Source: Aequorivita sp. H23M31
Lineage (GTDB): Bacteria > Bacteroidota > Bacteroidia > Flavobacteriales > Flavobacteriaceae
Assembly (NCBI RefSeq): GCF_004022485.1
Contig: NZ_CP034951.1
Span: forward strand, 124,001-188,000
Length of the DNA: 64,000 bases
Direction: 5' to 3'
Under the pieces are notes generated by a model. The model worked only from the letters and a program-made list of their open reading frames with translations, did no database searches and had not been told where the DNA came from. Made by a program: the position numbers and the translations under genes. This document shows positions 43,080-52,952 of this stretch, one piece after another. Every line of letters begins with the position of its first letter. Positions within the stretch are counted from its first letter, which is position 1.

Positions 43080-44819
43080 CTATCGACTATAGACGGTTTT
43101 TCCTTCCTTAATCGACTCCATAATTGCGATATCGTGGATTGCGGAGGGGTCAATTTTAACGGGGTTTTTATCTACAATAACAAAATCTGCCAATTTTCCT
43201 TTACTGATTGTCCCTTTCCTATGTTCTTCAAAATATTGTTTTGCTGCCCAAGTGGTCAAGGTTTTTATTCCTTCATAAGCAGTTAACCTTTGATCGGGGC
43301 CTAAAATTTTTCCGCTACGGGTTACTCTGTTTACGGTAGCGTCCAAAACTCTCATTGAATTTGGCATGGTTACGGGAGCGTCATGATGGGAAGTTAGATT
43401 TATACCTGCAGCCAAAACATCTCGAGTGGGTGAGATGTATGATGCTCTTGGCTCTCCCAAAACAGATTCCGAATGCCAATCGCCCCAATAAAAAGTGTGC
43501 ATGGGGAAAAGGGAGGCAAACATATCCAACCGCACCAAATCTGGGATTTGATTTTTTCTAAGGGTTTGCCCGTGGATTAAAACTGTTCGATGGTCCGGAT
43601 ATCCGTATTCTTTTTCAGCAGCCTCTACCGCTCTTATATATTGGTCAATTGCTGCATCTCCATTACTGTGACAAATTAGTTGCCATTTGTTTTTAAAAGC
43701 GGTCTTTACAAGTTTTGTAGCCGTACTGTCATCCATAACCGGATAGCCTTCATAGCAGCCTTTTCGTCCTTCGGGGTTAACGTGATAACACTTGGATAGC
43801 CAGGCCGTTTTTCCTTGAGGCGAGCCATCTAATGTAAGTTTTACGCCGCCAATTCTAAATTTATGATTGTATTCGTGGGATGGGCTAAAATCGTCCTGGG
43901 CAATATAATCCGTTCCCAACGCAATATCGGGATAGGCAACAACATCGATAAAGAAAAGATTGTTTTTGGCACCTTCTTTAATTGCTGTAAGCTGTTCTGG
44001 AGTTGTCCGTCCGTCTTGCGCGGTTAAGTAACCATTTTGTGCATATTCCTCCTGTCCTTTCTTTAGGAATCTTACAGCCATCTCATCATCCATTTTTCCC
44101 AAAATACCAAATAATACCTCGAATGCCGCGGCTTCCTCCAAAACCCCATTTGGATTTCCATTTTCGTCCCTTCGAATTACTCCTCCCTCGGGATCTTTTG
44201 TGTTTTTTGTTAGTTTTAGTAATTCTAGGCCCTTTGTGTTCACTACGGATAAATGGCCAGACTGGTGTGTGATGATTACGGGGAATTCAGTACTAACTTT
44301 ATCTAGATCTGTTGCCTTGGGGTGATTTTTTTCTTCAAGTTGCGAGTCGTCATAACCGGTACCCATAATCCAGCCCATTTTATCAAGTATGTATTTTCCG
44401 TCGGAAGTGTCCTTATAATCGCTAAGGGTTTTTACCACGCTCACAATACTTTGTCCTGGTCCGTCTGGGGGTGGTAAAAGGTTAGCGGTAGTAGCAGCAA
44501 AACCCACGTTAAAAAAATGCCCGTGGGCATCAAGAAAGGCAGGCAGCATTGTTTTTCCCTGTAAATCTACTTCCGCAGCTTTCCCTTTATATTGCTTTAA
44601 GGCTTCTTCCTTGGTGCCTACAAAAACAATCTCACCATCTTTTTGAACTACGGCTTCGACGTATTCAGGAACTTCGCCTTCCATCGTTAGGATATCTCCG
44701 CCATAATAAATAGTATGATTTATGGAATTTGTTTCAGCTACATCATTCAATTCCTTGTTTTTTTCTTTACAGGAAATTATTAAGAGGAGAGAAGCGAAAA
44801 TGAGAGTAATTTTTTTCAT
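43080..44819 (-). CDS. Amidohydrolase-family lipoprotein (YtcJ type)
   Basis: 579 residues. Lipoprotein signal with lipobox LLIISC. Amidohydrolase domain of the DUF4402/YtcJ (Amidohydro_3) type: metal site in LPAFLDAHGHFFNVG (HxH), AQDGRTTPEQL, the HSNGDAAIDQY block and the C-terminal strand IVDKNPVKID. It should hydrolyse amide or related bonds in small molecules in the periplasm; the substrate is not evident. Confidence 0.9.
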   Translation of the reverse strand: MKKITLIFASLLLIISCKEKNKELNDVAETNSINHTIYYGGDILTMEGEVPEYVEAVVQKDGEIVFVGTKEEALKQYKGKAAEVDLQGKTMLPAFLDAHGHFFNVGFAATTANLLPPPDGPGQSIVSVVKTLSDYKDTSDGKYILDKMGWIMGTGYDDSQLEEKNHPKATDLDKVSTEFPVIITHQSGHLSVVNTKGLELLKLTKNTKDPEGGVIRRDENGNPNGVLEEAAAFEVLFGILGKMDDEMAVRFLKKGQEEYAQNGYLTAQDGRTTPEQLTAIKEGAKNNLFFIDVVAYPDIALGTDYIAQDDFSPSHEYNHKFRIGGVKLTLDGSPQGKTAWLSKCYHVNPEGRKGCYEGYPVMDDSTATKLVKTAFKNKWQLICHSNGDAAIDQYIRAVEAAEKEYGYPDHRTVLIHGQTLRKNQIPDLVRLDMFASLFPMHTFYWGDWHSESVLGEPRASYISPTRDVLAAGINLTSHHDAPVTMPNSMRVLDATVNRVTRSGKILGPDQRLTAYEGIKTLTTWAAKQYFEEHRKGTISKGKLADFVIVDKNPVKIDPSAIHDIAIMESIKEGKTVYSR

Positions 44820-45042
44820 ATAATTGTGAAGTTAGGAGTTTGAATTATTAATACTGAAGTTGCACTTTGTCCCGTTTCATTACGTAGAAGCAAATCAAAA
44901 ATAGTATTATTTTTGAATTATATGTTAGAAAAATTAATGGAAAACAATTTTAGAAAGAATGTTCTGATTCATTATCATCCAAAGAGGAATAACCGTTTAC
45001 CAATCACTTATAAGAAGATTAATTTAGGTCTGCAGAAGATTT

Positions 45043-45600
45043 TTATTGGGGTCTATCCCTTTTTAAGGAACTTATAATTCTATTACAAATATCTTCTGCT
45101 ATCGCTGGTTTCTTGTAAAATTCGTGGTCAGCGTCTTTATATAATTTTTGTGTTATTCCCATCTGTTGAAACCATTTCCTAGTTGGTGTATATAAATCAT
45201 TTTCTCCATAGAAAAGTTCAACTAATCCCGATGGTTTTTGGGTTTCGTACCTCAGCCTGGTTGAAGATACCGCGAAAATTCTTTTGGCTTTTATTCCAGC
45301 TAGGGCCGCTTTCCAGGCAATGACTCCACCCACACTAAATCCCAGAATATAGGGGGCATCGGGTACTTGGAGCACTAATTTTTCAACAGCCATCTCGATC
45401 CCGCTGTTTACGAATTGATCGTGTATATGCTTCTCATCATAGCCTGTAGTTCTAACATCCCCTAAAACACACGAATCGTAACATTCAATATCGAAGTATT
45501 CTCTAAGCGCCATTTTATAATTTTCCACCCAATCTGATTTTTCTTCTCCCCAGAGGTCGGAGAGTAGTATTAATGCGGGTTTAACCTTGGGTTTTTGCAT
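45043..45600 (-). CDS. Small alpha/beta hydrolase
   Basis: 185 residues with the nucleophile motif YILGFSVGGVIAW (G-x-S-x-G), an early LILLSDLWGEEKSDW in place of the usual HG loop, and a late VELFYGENDLYTP (Asp) and DADHEFYK (His). A full Ser-Asp-His triad is likely. No signal peptide. It stands alone; substrate unknown. Confidence 0.8.
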   Translation of the reverse strand: MQKPKVKPALILLSDLWGEEKSDWVENYKMALREYFDIECYDSCVLGDVRTTGYDEKHIHDQFVNSGIEMAVEKLVLQVPDAPYILGFSVGGVIAWKAALAGIKAKRIFAVSSTRLRYETQKPSGLVELFYGENDLYTPTRKWFQQMGITQKLYKDADHEFYKKPAIAEDICNRIISSLKRDRPQ

Positions 45601-45713
45601 AAAAGTTTAAAGGTTTAAATGTTTATGAGTTTAGAAGTTTATGGTTTCTGTCACCACATTCATTTTCAACTTCAATTTCAAATTAATCCTCAGCTACATC
45701 TTCATCCCGAACT

Positions 45714-46517
45714 TCAATCCATTTTTTCTAAAAGCATCCGATACTCCTCACTTTTTCTTTCCAAAAATTTTACAATCTGCATTGTATCACTTTTCATTAT
45801 CTTTTCATAATCAGGGTCTTCTTCGCAATAAAATATAAAAGAATAGACTTTGTACTTATCAATTTTAAGAGCGTCGGTAAAAAATGTTTCTGGAAATTTA
45901 TTAAGAAGCGATAGGGTTAATTGATATGTTTTTTCAAATTCCAATCGCTTCTTAAGCATTCTAGTTCTTCCTGAAACTAGGTTTATTAAAGCATCCACAG
46001 GAGTTGAGGTTGCTGTATAGAAAGCTCTTTGGGTTTTTGAAAGTTGTTTTAAATCTGCATTGGGCAATCCCACGGAAGTGGCCGTAATTGGTTGTTCAGT
46101 ACGAATGATATTGGCATCACTTCCAATGTAACCCGTTAACGACCTTCTTAGGGTAACAGCGGGAAGCTCGTTCATTTTTTCACTGAGATTGATACTAATT
46201 CTTTTTGCGAGTATTTGCTCGGCGGTAATTAACAGCTTTGTACTTTGAATATGCACGGCAGACACAGAAAGGGTGTCATTTAAGGCCACGGCAATCCAAA
46301 ATCCTCCTATTGAATCTGTCACCGTTCCTTTGTTACTAGAAAGATTTAAAATGTTGATTCCCTCCACATCCACATCTGCTTCGGCAGTAATCTTGCCTTC
46401 CAAGTGTATCCGTTGGCAATATGTATTGCTACTGAAGAAAATAGTGAAGACAACAATTAAGATTCCTAATGACGGGGATATTTGCTGAAAGGAGATTGTG
46501 GGGAAGATTTGCTTCAT
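45714..46517 (-). CDS. Secreted protein with carboxypeptidase-like regulatory domain
   Basis: 267 residues. Signal peptide (LGILIVVFTIFFSSNTYCQ), then a CarboxypepD_reg-like beta-sandwich (LEGKITAEADVDVEGINILN, KGTVTDSIGGFWIAV), as used at the start of many Bacteroidota surface and TonB-linked proteins. The C-terminal ~150 residues are helical and basic. It lacks a receptor barrel, so it is a stand-alone exported protein of unknown role. Confidence 0.75.
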   Translation of the reverse strand: MKQIFPTISFQQISPSLGILIVVFTIFFSSNTYCQRIHLEGKITAEADVDVEGINILNLSSNKGTVTDSIGGFWIAVALNDTLSVSAVHIQSTKLLITAEQILAKRISINLSEKMNELPAVTLRRSLTGYIGSDANIIRTEQPITATSVGLPNADLKQLSKTQRAFYTATSTPVDALINLVSGRTRMLKKRLEFEKTYQLTLSLLNKFPETFFTDALKIDKYKVYSFIFYCEEDPDYEKIMKSDTMQIVKFLERKSEEYRMLLEKMD

Positions 46518-46790
46518 TTAGAACGACATATTTTTAGCTAATTTGCTAATGAATATTATGTGAAAAACTAAAAGGTTTACTTCCCAAATTAATGCATCGC
46601 TCTATATTGCTCAAATGTATAGCTTTTATTTATTTACAAATTGATCGAATTTGTTTCTATGATTAAAATAAAACTGATGAAAACTTGAAATTTTTTTGTG
46701 GGAGTATTGTGAAACTTAAGGTCCAGATAAGTGAGAATTTTAAAAAAAATTAAATTTGGTTTCGGAATAAACATTCCCAAATTTCCCGAA

Positions 46791-47507
46791 TCATTGTTTG
46801 ATTGATTTAATAATGGTTAATGGTGGAAAGGTATCAAATAAGTAGGTTCCCTCATTTTGGACTTTCATTCCCAGACTTTTAAATTTCCGTGAGTAATTTC
46901 CAATATTTATAAAATCTGAAATTATTGTTTTTCCCTCTGGTTTAAGAATCCGGAAGATTTCGGCACAAGCAGCGTCCCTGTCTTTTGCTTTTTTAATATT
47001 GTGCAAACACAAATTGGAAACAATTACGTCAAAGTAATCGTTGGGGAAGTCGGTTTTAAGGATATCCATTCTGAGAACTTCCGTGTTGCCAGTGACGCCT
47101 TCTAATTTAGCATTCGCACGAGTACGTTCTAAGGTGTTATTACTTAAGTCCCGTGAATCAAAAATATCGATACCAATTGCCTTTCCAGTTGTCAATCTTT
47201 TAGCTGCTCCAATCATTAAAAGTCCCAGTCCGGTTCCAACATCCAAGACTTTTTCGCTGCCTGTCCATTGAATTTTGTTTAGAATTCGATCACGATGTTT
47301 AAGCTTTCCGAATTTAGAATAGAGCGTCATTAAAATGGCTCCAACAATTAGTGATACGCCAGCCCAAATAAAACCGGAAGTAACCAGTTCTATTTCCCCA
47401 AAAGAAACAATAGGAAATAAAAGAGTTATGGAGATTATTAAAATTCCAATAAAGAGAAGCCTCCTAATAACCTTGGGTGCATCAATACCGTAATCTATCT
47501 TTTTCAT
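46791..47507 (-). CDS. Class I SAM-dependent methyltransferase with membrane anchor
   Basis: 238 residues. Two N-terminal membrane helices (LLFIGILIISITLLFPIV and FIWAGVSLIVGAILMTLY), then a Rossmann methyltransferase: SAM loop VLDVGTGLGLL, acidic end of strand 2 (GIDIF), and DVIVSNLCLHNI. The C-terminal part (EIFRILKPEGKTIISDFINI) is a COG2226-like ending. It would methylate a small molecule or lipid at the inner membrane; substrate unknown. Confidence 0.85.
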   Translation of the reverse strand: MKKIDYGIDAPKVIRRLLFIGILIISITLLFPIVSFGEIELVTSGFIWAGVSLIVGAILMTLYSKFGKLKHRDRILNKIQWTGSEKVLDVGTGLGLLMIGAAKRLTTGKAIGIDIFDSRDLSNNTLERTRANAKLEGVTGNTEVLRMDILKTDFPNDYFDVIVSNLCLHNIKKAKDRDAACAEIFRILKPEGKTIISDFINIGNYSRKFKSLGMKVQNEGTYLFDTFPPLTIIKSIKQ

Positions 47508-47519
47508 TATTCAGATTTC

Positions 47520-47712
47520 ATTTAAGATGGTAGTTGTTAGTCGGTAATTGGATGTCGGTAATTGGATGTCGGTTATCGGTATTCTAGGGTTGGTTAACTT
47601 TGAATAACAATTAGTTGTTTCAACCTTATTATGCGGCTTCTTATATATTGGATAGCATAATGAAAATTAAACCTTAAATTTCGTAAATCGTAAATCGTAA
47701 ATCGTAGATTGA
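47520..47712. repeat. Short direct repeats in intergenic gap
   Basis: GGTAATTGGATGTC occurs twice in a row near 47540-47570, and GTAAATC three times near 47685-47705. Same style of low-complexity filler as elsewhere; no gene. Confidence 0.6.
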
Positions 47713-47732
47713 AATTGCACTTTTTCCCACCA

Positions 47733-48221
47733 TTAAATCTTCTTAAAAAACGCCTCAACCTCTTCCTTAAAAACTTGAATGGTAATTTGATGACCTAAGT
47801 CCTGTCTCACGTGGATATCGTAATTTGTATGTTCTTGAAGGTTTTTGGATAGGAATGTAAATGTGTCCCTTGGATTAATTACAGTGTCTTGGGCGCCCAA
47901 GACAATTTGCTTAAAACTGAGGTAGGGATTTTTAAAATTTGGTATTTTTTGGCTTACCGACCGGGAAGCTAGAGCGGGATTAAAAAGTAAAGAGGAGATT
48001 TTATAGGCATCGGCTACATAATAACCAACAAATCCGCCAAGGCTACTACCAATTACTGCATTAATTTTTTCATTTTTAAACTGTTCAACTAATAGTTCAA
48101 TACTGTTGTATTCAGTTCGGTAATCAATCGCAGGAGATAAAACTTTTCCGTATTTCTGCAGAATGGTTCTTTTTTCGGGTGCCAAATCTCCATCCAAACC
48201 GTGTAGATATAGAATGTTCAT
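47733..48221 (-). CDS. YqiA/YcfP-type alpha/beta-fold esterase
   Basis: 162 residues: LYLHGLDGDLAPEKR at the start, nucleophile motif AVIGSSLGGFVGYYVA, and a late DTVINPRDTF and DLGHQI that can supply Asp and His. Size and motifs fit the UPF0227/YqiA esterase family. Soluble, cytoplasmic. Confidence 0.85.
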   Translation of the reverse strand: MNILYLHGLDGDLAPEKRTILQKYGKVLSPAIDYRTEYNSIELLVEQFKNEKINAVIGSSLGGFVGYYVADAYKISSLLFNPALASRSVSQKIPNFKNPYLSFKQIVLGAQDTVINPRDTFTFLSKNLQEHTNYDIHVRQDLGHQITIQVFKEEVEAFFKKI

Positions 48222-48507
48222 AATTATAAGGGTTTTTTATTATACTATTAAAGTTAGTCTAAATCCACTTATCTAGAAAATCCTTATGATATAGTTTAAC
48301 AAATTGTAAAAGGGTGGTTGTTTTGAATATTACGTCGATGTAAATAAAGATCTATAATATTTTCTTACCTGAAAACTGAAAAATCGAGCTATAAGTTAGA
48401 ACCCTCTTAGCTTAATATAACTAGGAGGGTTTCTGACTTGAACATAACTAGAATGAGAAACTGAAATTATAATTTTTTTCGACATTCTCATTACTAGAAA
48501 CTAGGTT

Positions 48508-49893
48508 TTAAACCATATCCTCAGGTCTAACCCACTTATCAAAATCTTCCGCAGAAACATAGCCAAGGTTTACTGCTTCCTCTTTTAGGGTAGTTCCATT
48601 TTTGTGGGCCGTATTCGCTATTTCCGCAGCTTTATAATAACCAATTTTGGTATTTAGCGCGGTAACGAGCATCAGACTGTTGTTCAATTGTCTCTTTATT
48701 GCATCATAATTCGGCTCAATTCCCTGGGCGCAATGCACATCAAAGGATACACACGCATCACCCAATAATTCTGCCGATTGAAGGAAATTGGCAGCCATAA
48801 CTGGTTTGAATACGTTCAACTCAAACTGTCCCTGCATTCCACCCACGGTAATTGCCATATCATTGCCGATTACTTGGGCACATACCATTGTCAACGCTTC
48901 ACATTGGGTAGGGTTAACTTTTCCGGGCATAATAGATGAACCAGGTTCGTTGGCTGGAATATTTAATTCGCCAATTCCACTTCTAGGTCCACTTGCAAGC
49001 ATCCGTATGTCGTTGGCTATTTTATTTAGAGAAACTGCCAGTTGTTTTAAGGCGCCATGAGATTCAACAAATGCATCGTGGGCGGCCAAGGCTTCAAATT
49101 TATTTTTTGCGGTCACGAAGGGCAATCCCGTAAATTCCGAGATGTACTCTGCTACTTTTACATCATAACCTTTTGGAGTATTTAAACCTGTTCCTACGGC
49201 TGTTCCACCCAAAGCAAGTTCTGCCATATGCGGAAGGGTATTCTTCAAAGCTTTTATACCATGTTCAAGCTGGGCTGCGTAGCCACTAAATTCCTGGCCA
49301 AGGGTTAGGGGAGTGGCATCCATAAAATGGGTTCTTCCTATTTTTACCACATCTTTAAAATCGGCTGCTTTTTGAGAAAGTGTTTTTTGAAGTTGTTCAA
49401 CACCAGGAATGGTGGTTTCCACTAACTTTTTATAGGCAGCAATATGCATTCCCGTAGGAAAAGTATCATTTGAAGACTGCGATTTGTTTACATCATCATT
49501 GGGCTGTAGCGTCTTGTCGCCTTCTCCGATCTTCATTCCCGCCAATTGGTGAGCTCGGTTCGCAATTACTTCGTTCACATTCATATTACTCTGTGTGCCA
49601 CTTCCTGTTTGCCAAATTACCAAAGGAAATTGAGCATCATGTTTTCCTGCCAATATTTCATCGCACACCTTCGCAATAAAATCTCTTTTCGCCTCGGAAA
49701 GTACACCAAGCTCACAGTTGGTATAGGCCGCAGCTTTTTTTAGGTAGGCAAACCCACGAATTATTTCCAAAGGCATAGAAGCTTTTGGCCCAATTTTAAA
49801 GTTTTCAAAAGAGCGCTCTGTTTGTGCACCCCAAAGTTTGTCGGCTGGTACTTTTACCTCGCCCATGGTGTCTTTTTCTATTCGATATTGCAT
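48508..49893 (-). CDS. fumC: Class II fumarate hydratase
   Basis: 461 residues from ATG 49893 ([13 protein letters not shown]); the open frame continues 17 codons upstream without family match. FumC hallmarks: [48 protein letters not shown] and the superfamily signature [15 protein letters not shown] with the catalytic Ser loop. Converts fumarate to malate in the TCA cycle; the class II enzyme needs no iron-sulfur cluster. Length agrees with the family (about 460-470). Confidence 0.96.
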   Translation of the reverse strand: MQYRIEKDTMGEVKVPADKLWGAQTERSFENFKIGPKASMPLEIIRGFAYLKKAAAYTNCELGVLSEAKRDFIAKVCDEILAGKHDAQFPLVIWQTGSGTQSNMNVNEVIANRAHQLAGMKIGEGDKTLQPNDDVNKSQSSNDTFPTGMHIAAYKKLVETTIPGVEQLQKTLSQKAADFKDVVKIGRTHFMDATPLTLGQEFSGYAAQLEHGIKALKNTLPHMAELALGGTAVGTGLNTPKGYDVKVAEYISEFTGLPFVTAKNKFEALAAHDAFVESHGALKQLAVSLNKIANDIRMLASGPRSGIGELNIPANEPGSSIMPGKVNPTQCEALTMVCAQVIGNDMAITVGGMQGQFELNVFKPVMAANFLQSAELLGDACVSFDVHCAQGIEPNYDAIKRQLNNSLMLVTALNTKIGYYKAAEIANTAHKNGTTLKEEAVNLGYVSAEDFDKWVRPEDMV

Positions 49894-50095
49894 GGTAAAT
49901 AATTTGTTTTTGAAGTTTATAATCTCTTTCAAACATCTTTTCAATAGATGGTTTTGTCAAGAGATTTATGGGTTAAAAGTGTTGTTTTGAGTGGTTTTCC
50001 AAAAAATAATGCTTCTTTTACAAAGGTAACTAAATCCTAAAAGGTGTTCAACCCGTACCGTTGTTTATTTGTTGTTGATAAATGGACTATATTTA

Positions 50096-50127
50096 TTGGA
50101 TAATCCCAAAAAAACCATTTATCTTTG
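50096..50127 (+). promoter_or_regulatory. Likely promoter of small membrane protein gene
   Basis: TTG (50096-50098) and TATCTTTG (50120-50127) with a 21-bp spacer fit the Bacteroidota -33/-7 pattern, placing the start of transcription about 20 nt before the ATG at 50155. Confidence 0.55.
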
Positions 50128-50154
50128 GAGCATTATAATTAAACACGTTTTGCT

Positions 50155-50337
50155 ATGTTTACTTTCGACCAATTTTTAGGATTTCTTGCAATTATGATTG
50201 TTTTGACCATCGGTTTTTGGCTGATGTTCTTTCTAGTGGGCATTTTGCCTTATTGGATAGGTGGCGCCCTAAAAGAAAGTTGGGATGAAAAAAGAGCGGC
50301 AAAGCGTAACAGAAATTCAATAGATAGAATAGATTAA
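50155..50337 (+). CDS. Small membrane protein of unknown function
   Basis: 60 residues: one or two membrane helices (FDQFLGFLAIMIVLTIGFWL, MFFLVGILPYWIGGAL) followed by a basic tail (KESWDEKRAAKRNRNS). It has its own promoter and terminator, which supports it as a real small gene. No family recognised. Confidence 0.75.
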   Translation: MFTFDQFLGFLAIMIVLTIGFWLMFFLVGILPYWIGGALKESWDEKRAAKRNRNSIDRID

Positions 50338-50355
50338 AGATTTGCTATAAGTTGG

Positions 50356-50394
50356 AAAACCGTCCCAAAAATTCATTTTTGGGACGGTTTTTTT
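50356..50394 (+). terminator. Rho-independent terminator
   Basis: AACCGTCCCAAAAAT, loop TC, ATTTTTGGGACGGTT, then TTTTT. Directly follows the small membrane protein gene. Confidence 0.92.
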
Positions 50395-50742
50395 ATGTAC
50401 TGGGGTTTGCTTAATTAGGAAGTCAATTGTAAAGACTTGTACGAAATGCTTACAAGTGAAATACATTCTATTAAATCTTGTGGAATGTCACAGCTGAATA
50501 AATATTATTATTACCAATATGTAATAAATTAAGAATAATAGATGGGCTGAAATTTGTGGGATTTAATGGTTTCACCGCTTACGATGACTGAGTGGAGAAG
50601 AGGAATTGCAAAACGGGCTGTGCAAGGGATGAAACTTTGAGTGCTCACTAAATTTTCTTAAACTATTCAGTTACATTCAATTTTTTTTAATAATCTAGAA
50701 ATGAGCAAAGAGCCAATTAAACAAAATGATGCTCACTTCCCG
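50395..50742. other. Intergenic gap without visible features
   Basis: About 350 bp between a terminator and the 3' end of recG. I see no gene, repeat or convincing promoter. Confidence 0.5.
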
Positions 50743-52848
50743 TCACGATATATAATTCCAAATATTCCGGTACTTCACCAACTGGGAATAGGTGTTTTTA
50801 ACAGGGATGTTTTCTTCGGAAGAAAGGTTGGGATCGGCCTTTAGGATCTGCATTGCATAACTTCTAGCGATTTTCAATATCTCAGAATCTTTTACGATAT
50901 CGGCGATACGAAGGTTTAATACGCCACTTTGTTGGGTGCCCATCAAATCCCCTGGACCACGCAGTTTTAAATCTACTTCAGCAATTTCAAAGCCATCGCT
51001 GGTGCGCACCATAGTTTGCAAACGGGTTTTCGCATCGGCGGAAAGTTTGTAGCTGGTCATCAAAATACAATAGCTCTGTTCGGCACCCCGTCCTACACGG
51101 CCCCGCAATTGGTGCAATTGGGAAAGTCCGAAACGTTCTGCGCTTTCAATAATCATCACGCTGGCATTGGGAATATTCACCCCGACTTCAATTACCGTAG
51201 TGGCGACCATTATTTGCGTTTCACCTTTTACAAAACGGTTCATTTCATATTCCTTATCGGCTGGTTTCATTTGGCCGTGGAGAATGGAAACCTGATATTT
51301 GGGTAGCGGAAATTCGCGGACAATACTCTCGTATCCATCCATCAAATCCTTATAATCCATGGTCTCGCTTTCCTGAATTAAAGGATAGACAATATACACC
51401 TGTCTTCCTTTGGAAATTTCGTCCCTAATAAAGTGAAAAACCTTGAGTCTATTTGCATCATATCGATGCACTGTTTTGATGTCTTTTCTACCTGGAGGAA
51501 GCTCATCAATAACACTGATATCCAGGTCACCATAAATGCTCATGGCAAGAGTGCGGGGGATAGGGGTGGCGGTCATCACAAGAACGTGTGGCGGATAGTC
51601 GTTTTTGTGCCAAAGTTTGCTGCGTTGCTCCACTCCAAAACGGTGCTGTTCATCCACAATTGCGAGTCCCAGGTTCTTGAATTTGACCTTATCTTCTAGC
51701 AGCGCATGGGTTCCGATTAAGATGTCCAATTCTCCATTTTCCAGTTTTTTGTGAATTTCTTTACGCTTTGAAGTTTTGGTTGAACCGGTTAATATTTCTA
51801 TATTGGTATTCAGGCGTTTAGATAATTCACTCAATCCTGTAAAGTGCTGGACTGACAAAATTTCAGTCGGAGCCATTAAACAGGCTTGAAAACCGTTGTC
51901 AAGTGCTATTAACATTGACATGAAGGCTACTATGGTCTTTCCGCTTCCAACATCTCCCTGCAAAAGTCGGTTCATCTGGGCATTGCTCCCTAAATCGTTG
52001 CGGATTTCCTTGATTACCCGCTTCTGTGCTTCGGTCAATTCGAAGGGTAAATGGTGCGAAAAAAAGTTGTTGAAATTATCACCTATCTTCTCAAAAGGAT
52101 ATCCCCTTATTTTGGATTTATGAAGTAGGTTTTTTCGAATTAATTGCAGTTGTATATAGAACAATTCCTCGAATTTTAAACGGTATTGTGCCCGGGCTAA
52201 ATGAGCTTGACTTTTGGGGAAATGTACGTTAAAAAGTGCCTCACTTTTAGAGACCAATTTTAGTTGTTCCAATAGCGGTTTTGGAAGGGTTTCGGCAAAG
52301 CCATGTTTGCTTTCCAAAAACAATTGTTGCATAGTGGAATTTAATACCCTATTTGTAACTCCGCTGTTAATCAATTTTTCCGTTGAGGGATAAACGGGCT
52401 GCATGGCTGAGCGGATACTCCTCTCGTGGTCCTCCAGCAATTCCATTTCGGGATGTGGCATGGAGAAACTGCCGTTGAAAAATTTTGTTTTTCCGAATAT
52501 TACGTAGGGAATATTCAGCCTTAAGCTTTCCCGAATCCATTTTATTCCCCTGAACCATACCAATTCCATATTTAGGGTACCGTCCGTAAAGGTTGCAACC
52601 AACCTTTTACCACGCTGTTGCTCGACGGTTTTAATATGGGTGATTTTTCCGACTATTTGTACTTCTGCATTTGTGGGTTGTAAATCGGCGATTTTGTAAT
52701 ACTGCGTGCGATCCAGATAACGATTTGGGAATAGGTTCAGCAAATCCTGGAACGTACTGACACCAAGCTCCTTTTTGAGCATTTCAGCACGTTTTGGCCA
52801 TAATCCCTTTAAGCGATCAATTGGAGTTTGCAGATGGTTGGTAGTCAT
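50743..52848 (-). CDS. recG: ATP-dependent DNA helicase RecG
   Basis: 701 residues from ATG 52848 (MTTNHLQTPIDRLKG); the longer open frame overlaps the promoter of the divergent gene. An N-terminal wedge with OB fold (GKITHIKTVEQQRGKRLVAT), then helicase motifs: Walker A GDVGSGKT, LAIVDEQHRFGVEQR (DEQH), TATPIPRTLA, and the C-terminal TRG region (LRGRVGRGAEQSYCIL, LRGPGDLMGTQQSG). It unwinds and regresses stalled replication forks. Full length for the family. Confidence 0.97.
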   Translation of the reverse strand: MTTNHLQTPIDRLKGLWPKRAEMLKKELGVSTFQDLLNLFPNRYLDRTQYYKIADLQPTNAEVQIVGKITHIKTVEQQRGKRLVATFTDGTLNMELVWFRGIKWIRESLRLNIPYVIFGKTKFFNGSFSMPHPEMELLEDHERSIRSAMQPVYPSTEKLINSGVTNRVLNSTMQQLFLESKHGFAETLPKPLLEQLKLVSKSEALFNVHFPKSQAHLARAQYRLKFEELFYIQLQLIRKNLLHKSKIRGYPFEKIGDNFNNFFSHHLPFELTEAQKRVIKEIRNDLGSNAQMNRLLQGDVGSGKTIVAFMSMLIALDNGFQACLMAPTEILSVQHFTGLSELSKRLNTNIEILTGSTKTSKRKEIHKKLENGELDILIGTHALLEDKVKFKNLGLAIVDEQHRFGVEQRSKLWHKNDYPPHVLVMTATPIPRTLAMSIYGDLDISVIDELPPGRKDIKTVHRYDANRLKVFHFIRDEISKGRQVYIVYPLIQESETMDYKDLMDGYESIVREFPLPKYQVSILHGQMKPADKEYEMNRFVKGETQIMVATTVIEVGVNIPNASVMIIESAERFGLSQLHQLRGRVGRGAEQSYCILMTSYKLSADAKTRLQTMVRTSDGFEIAEVDLKLRGPGDLMGTQQSGVLNLRIADIVKDSEILKIARSYAMQILKADPNLSSEENIPVKNTYSQLVKYRNIWNYIS

Positions 52849-52911
52849 AGAAACTGGCTTTTTTATTTGCCAAAAATGAAGTGGGACCACCCCATTAGAA
52901 TTGATAAATGA

Positions 52912-52919
52912 TATATTTG
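52912..52919 (+). promoter_or_regulatory. Possible -7 box of the PNGase F-like gene
   Basis: TATATTTG, 33 nt before the ATG at 52953; no clear -33 element at the right distance. Confidence 0.35.
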
Positions 52920-52952
52920 TCAATCCCTTGGCTAATTTAATAATTCTATACA

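Noticed and set aside
48410-48432. Hairpin AACCCTC...GAGGGTT downstream of fumC as terminator
   Set aside because: The loop is long and no T-run follows on the fumC strand.
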